DNA of 8,105 nucleotides from positions 1 to 8,105 of the forward strand of contig QHVW01000395.1 of NCBI GenBank assembly GCA_003223675.1. The letters are read 5' to 3'. This DNA comes from Acidobacteriota bacterium (GTDB lineage Bacteria > Acidobacteriota > Thermoanaerobaculia > Multivoradales > UBA5704). The position numbers were made by a program, and so were the translations under genes. The notes below the pieces were generated by a model. The model searched no databases, was not told the origin of the DNA, and saw only the letters and a program-made list of their open reading frames with translations. This document shows positions 1 through 6,103 of the stretch, one piece after another (position 1 is the first letter of the stretch; the number at the start of each line of letters is the position of its first letter).

Positions 1-635
1 CGGATCCAGAAGGTCGCGCCGTTGGCGATGCTGAGCGCGGAGACCGTCGAGGAGAGCGCCGTGCGGTCGGCCGCGGCGTTGCCGTTCTTGGCGCCGGTCG
101 TGGCCGTGTCCGGGGTGACGAAATTGAGGGCCGCGACGTTCGTCCAGGTGCCCGTCACTAGGTCCGTGGCGTTGAGGCTGTACTCGAAATTCATCTGGTC
201 GGTCCGCGCCGCCGTGCCCAGGCGCCACTCCTCGCCGTTATAGGCGACCGCCAGGCTGGTGATCGTCGAGCCGGTGTTGTTGGTGAAGCAGGCGCCGAAA
301 TTGGGGATGAGGGTGCCGCTGCGGAGCTGGCCCAGGGCCCGCTCCGTGCTGGCCGCGGCGCCGTAGCTGTAGGTGTCTCCCGTAGTGCTGCCGCCGGTGT
401 CCACGGCGTACTGCTCGTTGTCCCGCGCGCCGCCGCCGGTCTCGGTCATGAACCAGCCGGGGATCGTCAGGTTGTTGGTGGTGCTCCCCGCCGTATTGGA
501 GAGAGTGTCGAAATTCTGGGTATAGGCCGATCCCAGAGTGGTCAGGCTGACGCACTGCGCGGCGGCCGGACGGACGGGCAGCACGCACAGGGCCGCGAAG
601 GCCAGGGCAAACGAGAGGCGGCGAGCGAGGAGCAT
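1..635 (-). CDS. Secreted beta-rich extracellular protein, N-terminal part (cut by window edge)
   Basis: The frame opens at an ATG at 635-633 and runs out of the left edge, giving 211 residues without a stop. The start is supported by GGAGGG (644-649 on the complement) 8 bases upstream. Residues 1-26 form a Sec signal peptide: two arginines, a hydrophobic core, then an AAA/Q cleavage site at 26/27. The mature part is rich in Thr, Asn, Gly and Ser with alternating hydrophobic residues, as in a beta-sandwich. It contains QNFDTLSNT (40-48), a TGDTYSYG stretch near 85-92, and a conserved-looking block TNNTGSTITSLAVAYNGEEW (118-137). From memory, this domain is found at the front of large surface or secreted proteins, some of which carry lamin-tail or endonuclease domains further on; the C-terminal part that would decide the function lies outside. 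It is transcribed away from the lysyl oxidase gene. I am sure of a secreted protein, not of its activity. Confidence 0.85.
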   Translation of the reverse strand, partial: MLLARRLSFALAFAALCVLPVRPAAAQCVSLTTLGSAYTQNFDTLSNTAGSTTNNLTIPGWFMTETGGGARDNEQYAVDTGGSTTGDTYSYGAAASTERALGQLRSGTLIPNFGACFTNNTGSTITSLAVAYNGEEWRLGTAARTDQMNFEYSLNATDLVTGTWTNVAALNFVTPDTATTGAKNGNAAADRTALSSTVSALSIANGATFWI

Positions 636-723
636 TCGAGGGTCCCTCCAGGACAGACGGCTGAGCAGACTTTAAGAGACAGGGAAGTTTAACCGAATCC
701 GGCCCGATTGGAGCGACGGAGCC

Positions 724-752
724 GTGACAGGCCCGCTTTTTCTTTCTATCCG
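724..752 (+). promoter_or_regulatory. Candidate sigma-70-type promoter for the lysyl oxidase gene
   Basis: In the divergent gap 636-827, GTGACA (724-729) matches the -35 consensus at five of six bases. It lies 17 bases before TATCCG (747-752), which matches the -10 consensus at only three of six. The leader to the lysyl oxidase start would be about 70 bases. It is the best-spaced pair I found on this strand, but the -10 box is poor and chance matches are expected. I found no convincing promoter for the leftward gene in the same gap. Confidence 0.2.
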
Positions 753-827
753 CACTATGCTTGATGAATCTCTGCGTAATGTATCCCCCCAAGCCCGGGT
801 GGATGCTCTTTTTGGAGGACATGCATC

Positions 828-1655
828 ATGAGGAAACGGCGATTGCTTGCCGTCGCCCCGTTCGCCCTCAGCGCGCTGGTCGCGCTCGGCGCGAGCGTCC
901 CCGCCCAGGCCCAGCCGGACCTGATCGTGGACACCAAGACCCTGCAGAACAACTGGCTGGTGCGGGACGAGAACCTGCCCGCCGACTACTGCAGCGTCAT
1001 CGAGGGGGACGTCACGCCGGGCTACCACCGGCTCATCCGCTTCACCGTGACCACCCCGAACGTCGGCGACGCCGACATCCACGTCGGCAATCCGGCGGAC
1101 CACGTGGCCGCGGGCGACGGCCTGTTCGAGTTCGCCACCTGCCACCAGCACTACCACTTCCGCAACTACGCCAAGTACGAGCTGATCGACCCGGCGACGG
1201 GCCACGTCTGGAAGGCGGCCAAGCGGGGCTTCTGCATGCTCGACACGGATCCCAACCCGGCCTACCTGGGCGAGGCGCCGAGGAGCGCCCAATACAAGGC
1301 CTGCGGCACCTACACGGAGCCCGGGAACCAGGGGATCAGCCACGGCTGGTCGGACACCTACAAGTTCTACCTGGGCGGCCAGTACTTCGTGCTCGACGGC
1401 GGCGACGGCCAGCCGGTGGTGCCGCCGGGGCAGTACATCATCCGCATCACCGCCAACCCGCCGTTCAAGGGGGACAAGAACAACCCCTGCCGGGTGCTCG
1501 ACCCCGCCACCGGCCTCTGCCACAACTTCGCGGAGTCCGACTACACGAACAACATCGGCGAGGTTCTGGTCACCATCCCCGACCACCCCGGCCGGTCCGG
1601 CTACGGCCCGGGGGCCAACCTCAGCTCCCCCGGCGGCGAGCCGGCGGAGCACTGA
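828..1655 (+). CDS. Secreted bacterial lysyl oxidase (copper amine oxidase, LOX family)
   Basis: The 275-residue product is a compact lysyl oxidase domain behind a signal peptide (RKRR n-region, hydrophobic core, AQA/Q site at 28/29), so it acts outside the cytoplasm. Enzymes of this family oxidise the epsilon-amine of peptidyl lysine to an aldehyde with copper and lysine tyrosylquinone (LTQ). The copper motif CHQHYH is at 105-110 (His106, 108, 110). By my by-eye alignment to human LOX, Lys132 (in AKRGFC) and Tyr178 (in SDTYKF) match the two residues that crosslink to form LTQ. The family's SDYTNN motif is at 237-242. Lys132 and Tyr178 are 46 residues apart, against about 35 in the human enzyme, so there is an insertion here. 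There is no propeptide or scavenger-receptor domain. The start is set by GGAGGA (814-819), 8 bases before the ATG. The natural substrate is unknown. It is transcribed alone: divergent upstream, hairpin downstream. Confidence 0.93.
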   Translation: MRKRRLLAVAPFALSALVALGASVPAQAQPDLIVDTKTLQNNWLVRDENLPADYCSVIEGDVTPGYHRLIRFTVTTPNVGDADIHVGNPADHVAAGDGLFEFATCHQHYHFRNYAKYELIDPATGHVWKAAKRGFCMLDTDPNPAYLGEAPRSAQYKACGTYTEPGNQGISHGWSDTYKFYLGGQYFVLDGGDGQPVVPPGQYIIRITANPPFKGDKNNPCRVLDPATGLCHNFAESDYTNNIGEVLVTIPDHPGRSGYGPGANLSSPGGEPAEH

Positions 1656-1666
1656 CCGCTCTCCTC

Positions 1667-1698
1667 CCCCCAGGCGCCCGCCCGCACGCCTGGGGGTT
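1667..1698 (+). terminator. Strong hairpin ending the lysyl oxidase gene
   Basis: CCCCCAGGCG (1667-1676) and CGCCTGGGGG (1687-1696) form a perfect 10-bp stem around a 10-base loop, starting 12 bases after the lysyl oxidase stop. Only a broken T/C-rich tract follows rather than a clean T-run, so it is either a weak-tailed intrinsic terminator or an mRNA 3'-end stabiliser. Confidence 0.6.
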
Positions 1699-1725
1699 CC
1701 CCTTCCCGTTCCCGCCTGGAATCCT

Positions 1726-1741
1726 CGGCATCCGATTTGCA
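1726..1741 (+). promoter_or_regulatory. Candidate sigma-54 (-24/-12) promoter upstream of the KaiC-like operon
   Basis: CGGCA (1726-1730) and TTGCA (1737-1741) give the sigma-54 signature: GG (1727-1728), exactly ten bases, then GC (1739-1740). The -12 half is exact; the -24 half differs from TGGCA at its first base. Transcription would start near 1752, leaving a leader of about 40 bases that contains the hairpin at 1761-1776. I see no activator binding site that I can name and no bEBP gene in the window, so this rests on the motif alone. Confidence 0.28.
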
Positions 1742-1760
1742 AAAAGTAGCGCGGAAAAGC

Positions 1761-1780
1761 GCCGGCCAGGGCCGGCTTTT
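1761..1780 (+). terminator. Small GC hairpin plus T-tract just before the KaiC-like gene
   Basis: GCCGGC (1761-1766) pairs with GCCGGC (1771-1776) around a CAGG loop and is followed by TTTT (1777-1780). An AAAA tract at 1755-1758 could extend the stem by pairing with the T-tract across a two-base bulge. It has the shape of a short intrinsic terminator. Its end lies 13 bases before the ATG of the KaiC-like gene, so it is either a second stop for upstream transcription or a structure in the operon's own leader. Confidence 0.4.
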
Positions 1781-1793
1781 ACCCTGACTGGAT

Positions 1794-3317
1794 ATGAGCG
1801 ACAAAGACTTCAAAGGCTTCGTCCGGGCTTCCACGGGGATCGAAGGGCTGGACTACATCCTCGGCGGCGGCTTCCCCATCAATCGGATGTACCTGCTCGA
1901 GGGCGATCCGGGCGCTGGCAAAACCACCACGGCCTTGCAGTTCCTGCTCGCCGGAGCCCGCAACGGCGAGCCGGGCGTCTACGCCACCCTCTCCGAAACC
2001 GAGGAGGAGCTCCGCGACGTGGCGGCCTCCCACGGCTGGTCGCTCGACGGCATCACCATCTGCGAGCTGCAGACCGCTGAGGAGAGCCTCAAGGCCGACT
2101 CTCAATACACCCTGTTCCACCCCTCCGAGGTGGAGCTCTCGGAGACCACGCGGGCGGTGCTGGACACGGTCGAGCGGGTGAAGCCGCTGCGGGTGGTCTT
2201 CGACTCGCTCTCCGAGATGCGGCTGCTGGCCCGCGACTCGCTGCGCTACCGGCGGCAGATCCTGGCCCTCAAGCACTACTTCACCGGCCAGAGCTGCACC
2301 GTGCTGCTGCTCGACTACACGGGGTCCACCACCGGCGATTTCCAGCTTCAGAGCCTCACCCACGGGGTGATCTCCTTCGAGTATCTCGCCCCGGGGTACG
2401 GCGGCCAGCGGCGGCGGCTGCGGGTGCAGAAGGTGCGCGGGGTCTCCTTCCGCGATGGCTACCACGATTACCGGATCACCACCGGCGGCCTCGCGGTCTT
2501 CCCGCGCCTGGTGGCGGGCGCACACCCCCCCCATGACTTCACTCCGGGGACGATGGCGAGCGGCCTGCCGGAGCTGGACACGATGCTGGGCGGCAGCCTC
2601 GACCGGGGGACCAGCGCTATTCTCCTGGGGCCGGCCGGGGTCGGCAAGTCGACCCTGTCGGCGCAGTACGTCACGGCGGCCGCCGAACGCGGCGACCGCG
2701 CCGCCATCTATACCTTCGACGAGTCCGCGGAGAGCTGGACCAGCCGGGCCGAGCGGCTGGGTCTCCCCCTCCGCCGCCACATCGAGGAGGGACGCGTCAC
2801 CATCCGCCAGATCGATCCCGCCGAGCTCTCGCCGGGGGAGCTCGCCTTCGACATTCGCCGCGCGGTCGAAGGGGGCACCCGGGTCGTGGTGCTCGACAGC
2901 CTGAACGGCTACCGGCACGCCATGCCGGAGGAGCGCTTCCTCCTGCTCCACCTGCACGAGCTGCTCTCCTACCTCAACCAGCAGGGGGTGCTGACCCTGC
3001 TCGTCATGGCCCAGGCGGGCCTCGTGGGGGAGACCCTGGAATCGCCGGTCGACCTCTCCTACCTGACCGATACGGTGATCCTGCTGCGCTACTTCGAGGC
3101 CTTCGGCGAGGTCCGCAAGGCGATCTCGCTGGTCAAGCGGCGCACCGGCGCCCACGAGAGCTCCGTGCGCGAGCTGCGCGTCGGCGCCGGCGGGATCCAG
3201 ATCGGGAATGAGATCAAGGAGCTCCAGGGGGTGCTCAGCGGACGGCTCCAGTATTCGGGGGCCGCCGAGCCGCTCCTGAGCAACGGCCGCGCCGCGAGGG
3301 AGGCCCAGGTTGGCTGA
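1794..3317 (+). CDS. KaiC-family ATPase with two RecA-like domains
   Basis: The 507-residue protein has the full KaiC architecture (family length about 520). Domain CI (about 10-240) has Walker A GDPGAGKTT at 37-45, Walker B VVFD ending at Asp137, and Lys213/Arg215 at the place of the intersubunit finger. Domain CII (about 252-485) has Walker A GPAGVGKST at 279-287, Walker B ending at Asp368, and Lys448/Arg450. The match to cyanobacterial KaiC is clear in EPGVYATLSET and TDTVILLRYFE. By hand alignment, the KaiC pair Ser431/Thr432 is Ser422/Tyr423 here. The CI glutamate pair is Ser67/Glu68, and the CII pair is Asp309/Glu310. I infer a hexameric ATPase, possibly self-phosphorylating. It lacks adjacent kaiA and kaiB and should not be called a clock protein on this evidence. 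There is no clear Shine-Dalgarno before the ATG. It overlaps the kinase gene by 8 bp, so the two are made together. Confidence 0.92.
   Translation: MSDKDFKGFVRASTGIEGLDYILGGGFPINRMYLLEGDPGAGKTTTALQFLLAGARNGEPGVYATLSETEEELRDVAASHGWSLDGITICELQTAEESLKADSQYTLFHPSEVELSETTRAVLDTVERVKPLRVVFDSLSEMRLLARDSLRYRRQILALKHYFTGQSCTVLLLDYTGSTTGDFQLQSLTHGVISFEYLAPGYGGQRRRLRVQKVRGVSFRDGYHDYRITTGGLAVFPRLVAGAHPPHDFTPGTMASGLPELDTMLGGSLDRGTSAILLGPAGVGKSTLSAQYVTAAAERGDRAAIYTFDESAESWTSRAERLGLPLRRHIEEGRVTIRQIDPAELSPGELAFDIRRAVEGGTRVVVLDSLNGYRHAMPEERFLLLHLHELLSYLNQQGVLTLLVMAQAGLVGETLESPVDLSYLTDTVILLRYFEAFGEVRKAISLVKRRTGAHESSVRELRVGAGGIQIGNEIKELQGVLSGRLQYSGAAEPLLSNGRAAREAQVG
3298..3303 (+). promoter_or_regulatory. Ribosome binding site that fixes the TTG start of the kinase gene
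   Basis: GGGAGG inside the last codons of the KaiC-like gene lies 6 bases before the TTG at 3310. No ATG or GTG in that frame is as well placed, and the protein begins directly with the short lead into its first domain, so TTG is the most likely start. Confidence 0.7.
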
Positions 3318-4908
3318 AGAGGAGATTCGCGAGCAGCGCGTGCTGGTCCTGGCGCCCACCGGCCGCGACGGGGTGCTCGCCTGCCAGCTCCTCGCCACGA
3401 TGGACGTGCCTGGCCACGCCTGCGCCGGTGCCGACGAGCTGTTCCGGGAGATCGCGTCCGGCGCGGGCGCCGTCGTCCTCGCCGACGAGGCGCTCCACCC
3501 GGAGGTGGTGGACGGCCTGCTGGCCGTTCTGGGAGAGCAGCCCCCCTGGTCGGACCTGCCGCTGATCGTGTTCACCCGCAGCGGCGAGAGCAGCGAGCAG
3601 GTCCTCGAGACGCTGGTCCCCCTCGGCAACGCCACCATCCTCGAGCGGCCGGTGCGCCTGAGCACCCTGGTCAGCGCCGTCAAGGCGGCGCTGCGCGCCC
3701 GCCGCCGCCAGTACGAGGTGCGCGGCCTGCTCGCGCGCCAGGCCGACGCCGACCGCCGCAAGGACGAGTTCCTCGCCATGCTCGGCCACGAGCTGCGCAA
3801 TCCCATGGCCGCCATCCGCAACGCCCTCTGGGTGCTGGACGAGGTGGGATCGCAGGACGAGCGGGAGGTCCGCCAGCGGGAGATCATCATGCGCCAGACC
3901 CGCCACCTGGTGCGCATGGTGGACGACCTGCTCGACGTCTCGCGCGTGACCCTCGGCAAGATCAGCCTCCAGCGCCGGCCGGTCGACCTCCGGGACGTGG
4001 TCGAGCGCTGCCTCGTGGAGCTCGGCATAAAGTCGCTCGCCCGCGGCAACGAGCTCGACCTCGCCGTCGAGACGCGGACCGCCCTGGTGATGGGCGATCC
4101 GGTGCGGTTGGAGCAGGTGGTCTGCAATCTGCTCCAGAACGCCATCAAGTACACCCCGCGCGGGGGACGCCTCTGGGTCTCGGTGGACATCGAGAATATC
4201 GAGGCCGTCTTCCGGGTGCGCGACACCGGCGTCGGCCTCTCGCCCGGGATGCTGCGGACGATCTTCGAGCCGTTCGTCCAGGTCGAGAGCTCCCGCCAGC
4301 GCTCTGAGGGAGGCCTGGGACTGGGACTGCCGCTGGTGCGCAGCCTGGTCGAGATGCACGGCGGCGGGGTGGAGGCGCGGAGCGACGGCCCCGGGCAGGG
4401 GAGCGAATTCATCGTCCGCTTCCCCCTGCTCTCGGAAGACCGCCGGAAGCCCTCCTCCCGCCGGACCCCGCCGACGGGCACCTTCTCTCTGGTGAAGCCG
4501 GCCGCCGGGCTCCACGTCCTGGTGGTGGAGGACAACGAGGACGGCCGCGAATCGCTGCGCGAGCTGCTGGAGATCTGGGGGCACCGGGTGTCGGTGGCCG
4601 GCAGCGGCCCGGAGGGGGTGGAGATGGCCTTCTCGATCCGTCCCGAGGTCGCCCTGGTCGACATCGGCCTGCCGGGGATGGACGGCAACGAGGTGGCCCG
4701 CCGCATCCGCTCGCTTCTCGGCGCCGGCGAGATCTCTCTCATCGCCATGACCGGCTACGGCCAGCCCGAGGACCGGCGGCGGGCGCTCCAGGCCGGTTTC
4801 GACCGCTACCTGGTCAAGCCGGTCGATCCGGCCGTGCTCTCCCAGCTCCTCAGCGAGGCGAGCCATCGCGGCGCGGCGCCCCGGCAGGCCGCCGCGATCT
4901 CCTCATAG
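3310..4908 (+). CDS. Soluble hybrid histidine kinase with N-terminal degenerate receiver
   Basis: This 532-residue protein has four parts and no membrane segment. (1) Residues 9-130 have a receiver-like pattern, but the usual acidic pair after the first strand is missing (VLVLAPTGRD) and the conserved Lys-Pro is Arg113-Pro114; Asp59 is at the phospho-acceptor place. I read this as a pseudo-receiver. (2) HisKA at about 150-215, with the H-box FLAMLGHELRNP and phospho-His160. (3) HATPase at about 225-375: N-box Asn277, G1 DTGVG 305-309, F-box FEPF 319-322, G2 GGLGLGL 334-340. (4) A true receiver at 402-520 with Glu407/Asp408, Asp451 in VDIGLPGMDG, Thr481 and Lys503. The input probably comes from the KaiC-like ATPase encoded just upstream, with translation coupled by the 8-bp overlap. 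The output partner, a phosphotransfer protein or response regulator, is not in the window. Confidence 0.93.
   Translation: MAEEEIREQRVLVLAPTGRDGVLACQLLATMDVPGHACAGADELFREIASGAGAVVLADEALHPEVVDGLLAVLGEQPPWSDLPLIVFTRSGESSEQVLETLVPLGNATILERPVRLSTLVSAVKAALRARRRQYEVRGLLARQADADRRKDEFLAMLGHELRNPMAAIRNALWVLDEVGSQDEREVRQREIIMRQTRHLVRMVDDLLDVSRVTLGKISLQRRPVDLRDVVERCLVELGIKSLARGNELDLAVETRTALVMGDPVRLEQVVCNLLQNAIKYTPRGGRLWVSVDIENIEAVFRVRDTGVGLSPGMLRTIFEPFVQVESSRQRSEGGLGLGLPLVRSLVEMHGGGVEARSDGPGQGSEFIVRFPLLSEDRRKPSSRRTPPTGTFSLVKPAAGLHVLVVEDNEDGRESLRELLEIWGHRVSVAGSGPEGVEMAFSIRPEVALVDIGLPGMDGNEVARRIRSLLGAGEISLIAMTGYGQPEDRRRALQAGFDRYLVKPVDPAVLSQLLSEASHRGAAPRQAAAISS
4865..4898. terminator. Hairpin at the convergent ends of the two operons (possible bidirectional terminator)
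   Basis: ATCGCGGC (4865-4872) and GCCGCGAT (4891-4898) form a perfect 8-bp stem over an 18-base GC-rich loop. It lies within the last codons of the kinase gene, just before the tail-to-tail stops at 4906-4908 and 4914-4916. No T-run follows on either strand. It is the only structure I see that could separate the two transcripts, and it may simply be constrained coding sequence. Confidence 0.25.
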
Positions 4909-4913
4909 AAGCG

Positions 4914-5210
4914 CTAGAAATTGAAGGTCTGGAGGCGGGCGAGCGTCACCAGCACGAACGGCAGCAGGTTGGTGTTGATGATGTCGTGCACGCTCGCCCC
5001 CACGCTGTAGCCGTCCCGCAGGTCGAAGAATTCCATCGCCAGCGAGACCAGGAGCCCGGGGATCAGCGCCTGGTAGGACGACAGGCGCCGCCGGAAGACG
5101 ATCAGCCCGATCAGCAGGCCCACGAAGCCGATGTAGATGTGGATCGCGTCCTTGGTGAGCGGCAGGACGGCCAGCCACCAGAGCTTGAAGAGCTGGTACC
5201 AGGACTTCAT
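4914..5210 (-). CDS. Small VanZ-like integral membrane protein, function unknown
   Basis: The 98-residue protein has three likely membrane segments: about 22-39, 47-62 and 78-93. A short basic loop (RRR at 40-42) lies between the first two, and an acidic loop with FDLRDG (62-67) before the third. Polar residues within or next to the segments stand out: Asp21, His24, Glu60, Asp63, Asp66, His75, Asp76 and Asn79. Their spacing recalls small VanZ-like proteins, but the match is too weak to assign a function. The ATG shares ATGA with the ftsX stop (4-bp overlap), and GGGAGG (5215-5220) lies 4 bases upstream, so its translation is coupled to ftsX. It is the last gene of the operon, and its stop is 5 bp from the stop of the opposing kinase gene. 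That position suggests a role at the cell envelope together with FtsEX, which is inference only. Confidence 0.8.
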   Translation of the reverse strand: MKSWYQLFKLWWLAVLPLTKDAIHIYIGFVGLLIGLIVFRRRLSSYQALIPGLLVSLAMEFFDLRDGYSVGASVHDIINTNLLPFVLVTLARLQTFNF

Positions 5211-6103
5211 AACGCCTCCCGGCGCAGCGACGCCACCGCGCCGAACAGACCGGCGGCCCCGCCGAGCAGGATCAGGAAAGCCACCTGTTGGACCCCGAGG
5301 AAATCGAGCGCCAGGACGCTGGAGAAGAGCGATCCCCCTCCCCGCGCGTGGAGGAGCTGGTAGCCCGCCCAGAGGGCGCCGCTCGCCATCAGGCCCCCGA
5401 TCAAACCCTGGAGCAGCCCCTCAACATAGAACGGTCCGCGGATGTAGAGCTCCGTCGCCCCCACCAGGCGCATGATCCCGATCTCCTCGGAGTGCAGGTA
5501 GGCGGTCAGCCGGATGACGCTGGCGATGGTGAAGATGGCCGCGCCGAGGAGGCCCGCGACCAGGGCCACCCCCACCGCCCGCACCACCGCCACGGCCGTG
5601 GCGAGCTGGCCGAGCCACTCCCGGTCGTCGTCGATCAGCGACACCTCGGGGCGCGTCCGCCAGCTTGCGAGCCAGGCTTCGCGCCCCGGCGCGCTCCCCG
5701 CCGTGCGCGGATCGAGCCCGATCTCCAGCGACGCCGGCAGCGGCTCCTCCTGCCAGCCGGCCACCAGGTTGGAGAGGCTGGGGAAGACCTGCTGGAAGCG
5801 CTTGCGGGCCGCCGCCGCGGTGACCGGCTCGACCGAGCGCACCCCCGGCGCCCGCGCCGCCTCGGCGGCCAGCCGGCGCAGGTCCGCCTCCGGGGTCTCC
5901 GGCTTGAGATAGATCACCACCCGCATCTCCCCCCGCCAGCGCTCGACCGACGACTCCAGGTTGTCGCTCACCAGCAGGAAGGCGCCGCCGATGAACAGGC
6001 TCACGGCGATGGTGAGCACCGCCAGCAGGCTCACCTTCCAACCCCGCAGCAGGTTGACCGCGGCCTCGCGGAAGAAGTAGCGGAGCGCCTTGAGGAGGCT
6101 CAC
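5207..6103 (-). CDS. ftsX: Cell division protein FtsX (ABC transporter permease-like subunit)
   Basis: FtsX forms a complex with the ATPase FtsE at the division site and relays ATP-driven movement across the membrane to peptidoglycan hydrolases or their activators; it is not known to transport a substrate. The 298 residues have the standard plan: a cytoplasmic N-terminus, TM1 at about 24-46, a large extracytoplasmic domain 47-168, TM2 about 171-195, TM3 about 225-248 and TM4 about 272-292. Family motifs are LPASLEI (122-128) and EEIGIMRLVGAT (206-217), the latter in the cytoplasmic loop that contacts the ATPase. The start is GTG, within a GTGA overlap with the ftsE stop, and AGGAGA (6111-6116) lies 7 bases upstream. 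Length is normal. No EnvC-like or M23 hydrolase gene follows it here; a small membrane protein gene does. Confidence 0.96.
   Translation of the reverse strand: MSLLKALRYFFREAAVNLLRGWKVSLLAVLTIAVSLFIGGAFLLVSDNLESSVERWRGEMRVVIYLKPETPEADLRRLAAEAARAPGVRSVEPVTAAAARKRFQQVFPSLSNLVAGWQEEPLPASLEIGLDPRTAGSAPGREAWLASWRTRPEVSLIDDDREWLGQLATAVAVVRAVGVALVAGLLGAAIFTIASVIRLTAYLHSEEIGIMRLVGATELYIRGPFYVEGLLQGLIGGLMASGALWAGYQLLHARGGGSLFSSVLALDFLGVQQVAFLILLGGAAGLFGAVASLRREAL

Noticed and set aside
780..813. A possible riboswitch-like leader before the lysyl oxidase gene
   Set aside because: The stretch has runs of C and G that can pair locally, but I could not fit it to any known riboswitch core and see no conserved aptamer pattern.
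238..822. A 194-codon minus-strand frame starting near 822 and running into the secreted-protein region
   Set aside because: It is a different frame from the real leftward gene that starts at 635. That gene has the signal peptide and beta-rich domain; this frame gives Arg/His/Gln-rich nonsense.
672..1742. A 356-codon minus-strand frame opposite the lysyl oxidase gene
   Set aside because: The plus-strand frame has a signal peptide, a ribosome binding site and all lysyl oxidase motifs; this one is a low-complexity Val/Ala/Arg/Gly shadow.
761..2080. A 439-codon plus-strand frame spanning the lysyl oxidase gene, the hairpin and the start of the KaiC-like gene
   Set aside because: It is out of frame with both well-supported genes, crosses the terminator-like hairpin and is Arg/Pro/Gly-rich without motifs.
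1794..3317. Calling this a true circadian KaiC with clock function
   Set aside because: No kaiA or kaiB is visible, the phosphorylation pair and CI glutamates differ, and KaiC-family ATPases serve many roles. Only the family assignment is justified.
1779..4748. A 989-codon open frame on the minus strand opposite the KaiC-like and kinase genes
   Set aside because: It is rich in Arg, Ser and Pro with no recognisable motif, and lies opposite two genes with clear family motifs. Long antisense frames are expected in DNA with such G/C-biased third positions.
3235..4866. A 543-codon minus-strand frame opposite the kinase gene, rich in His, Glu, Ala and Leu
   Set aside because: Composition mirrors the coding strand of the kinase gene; no domain, no ribosome binding site and no conserved motif.
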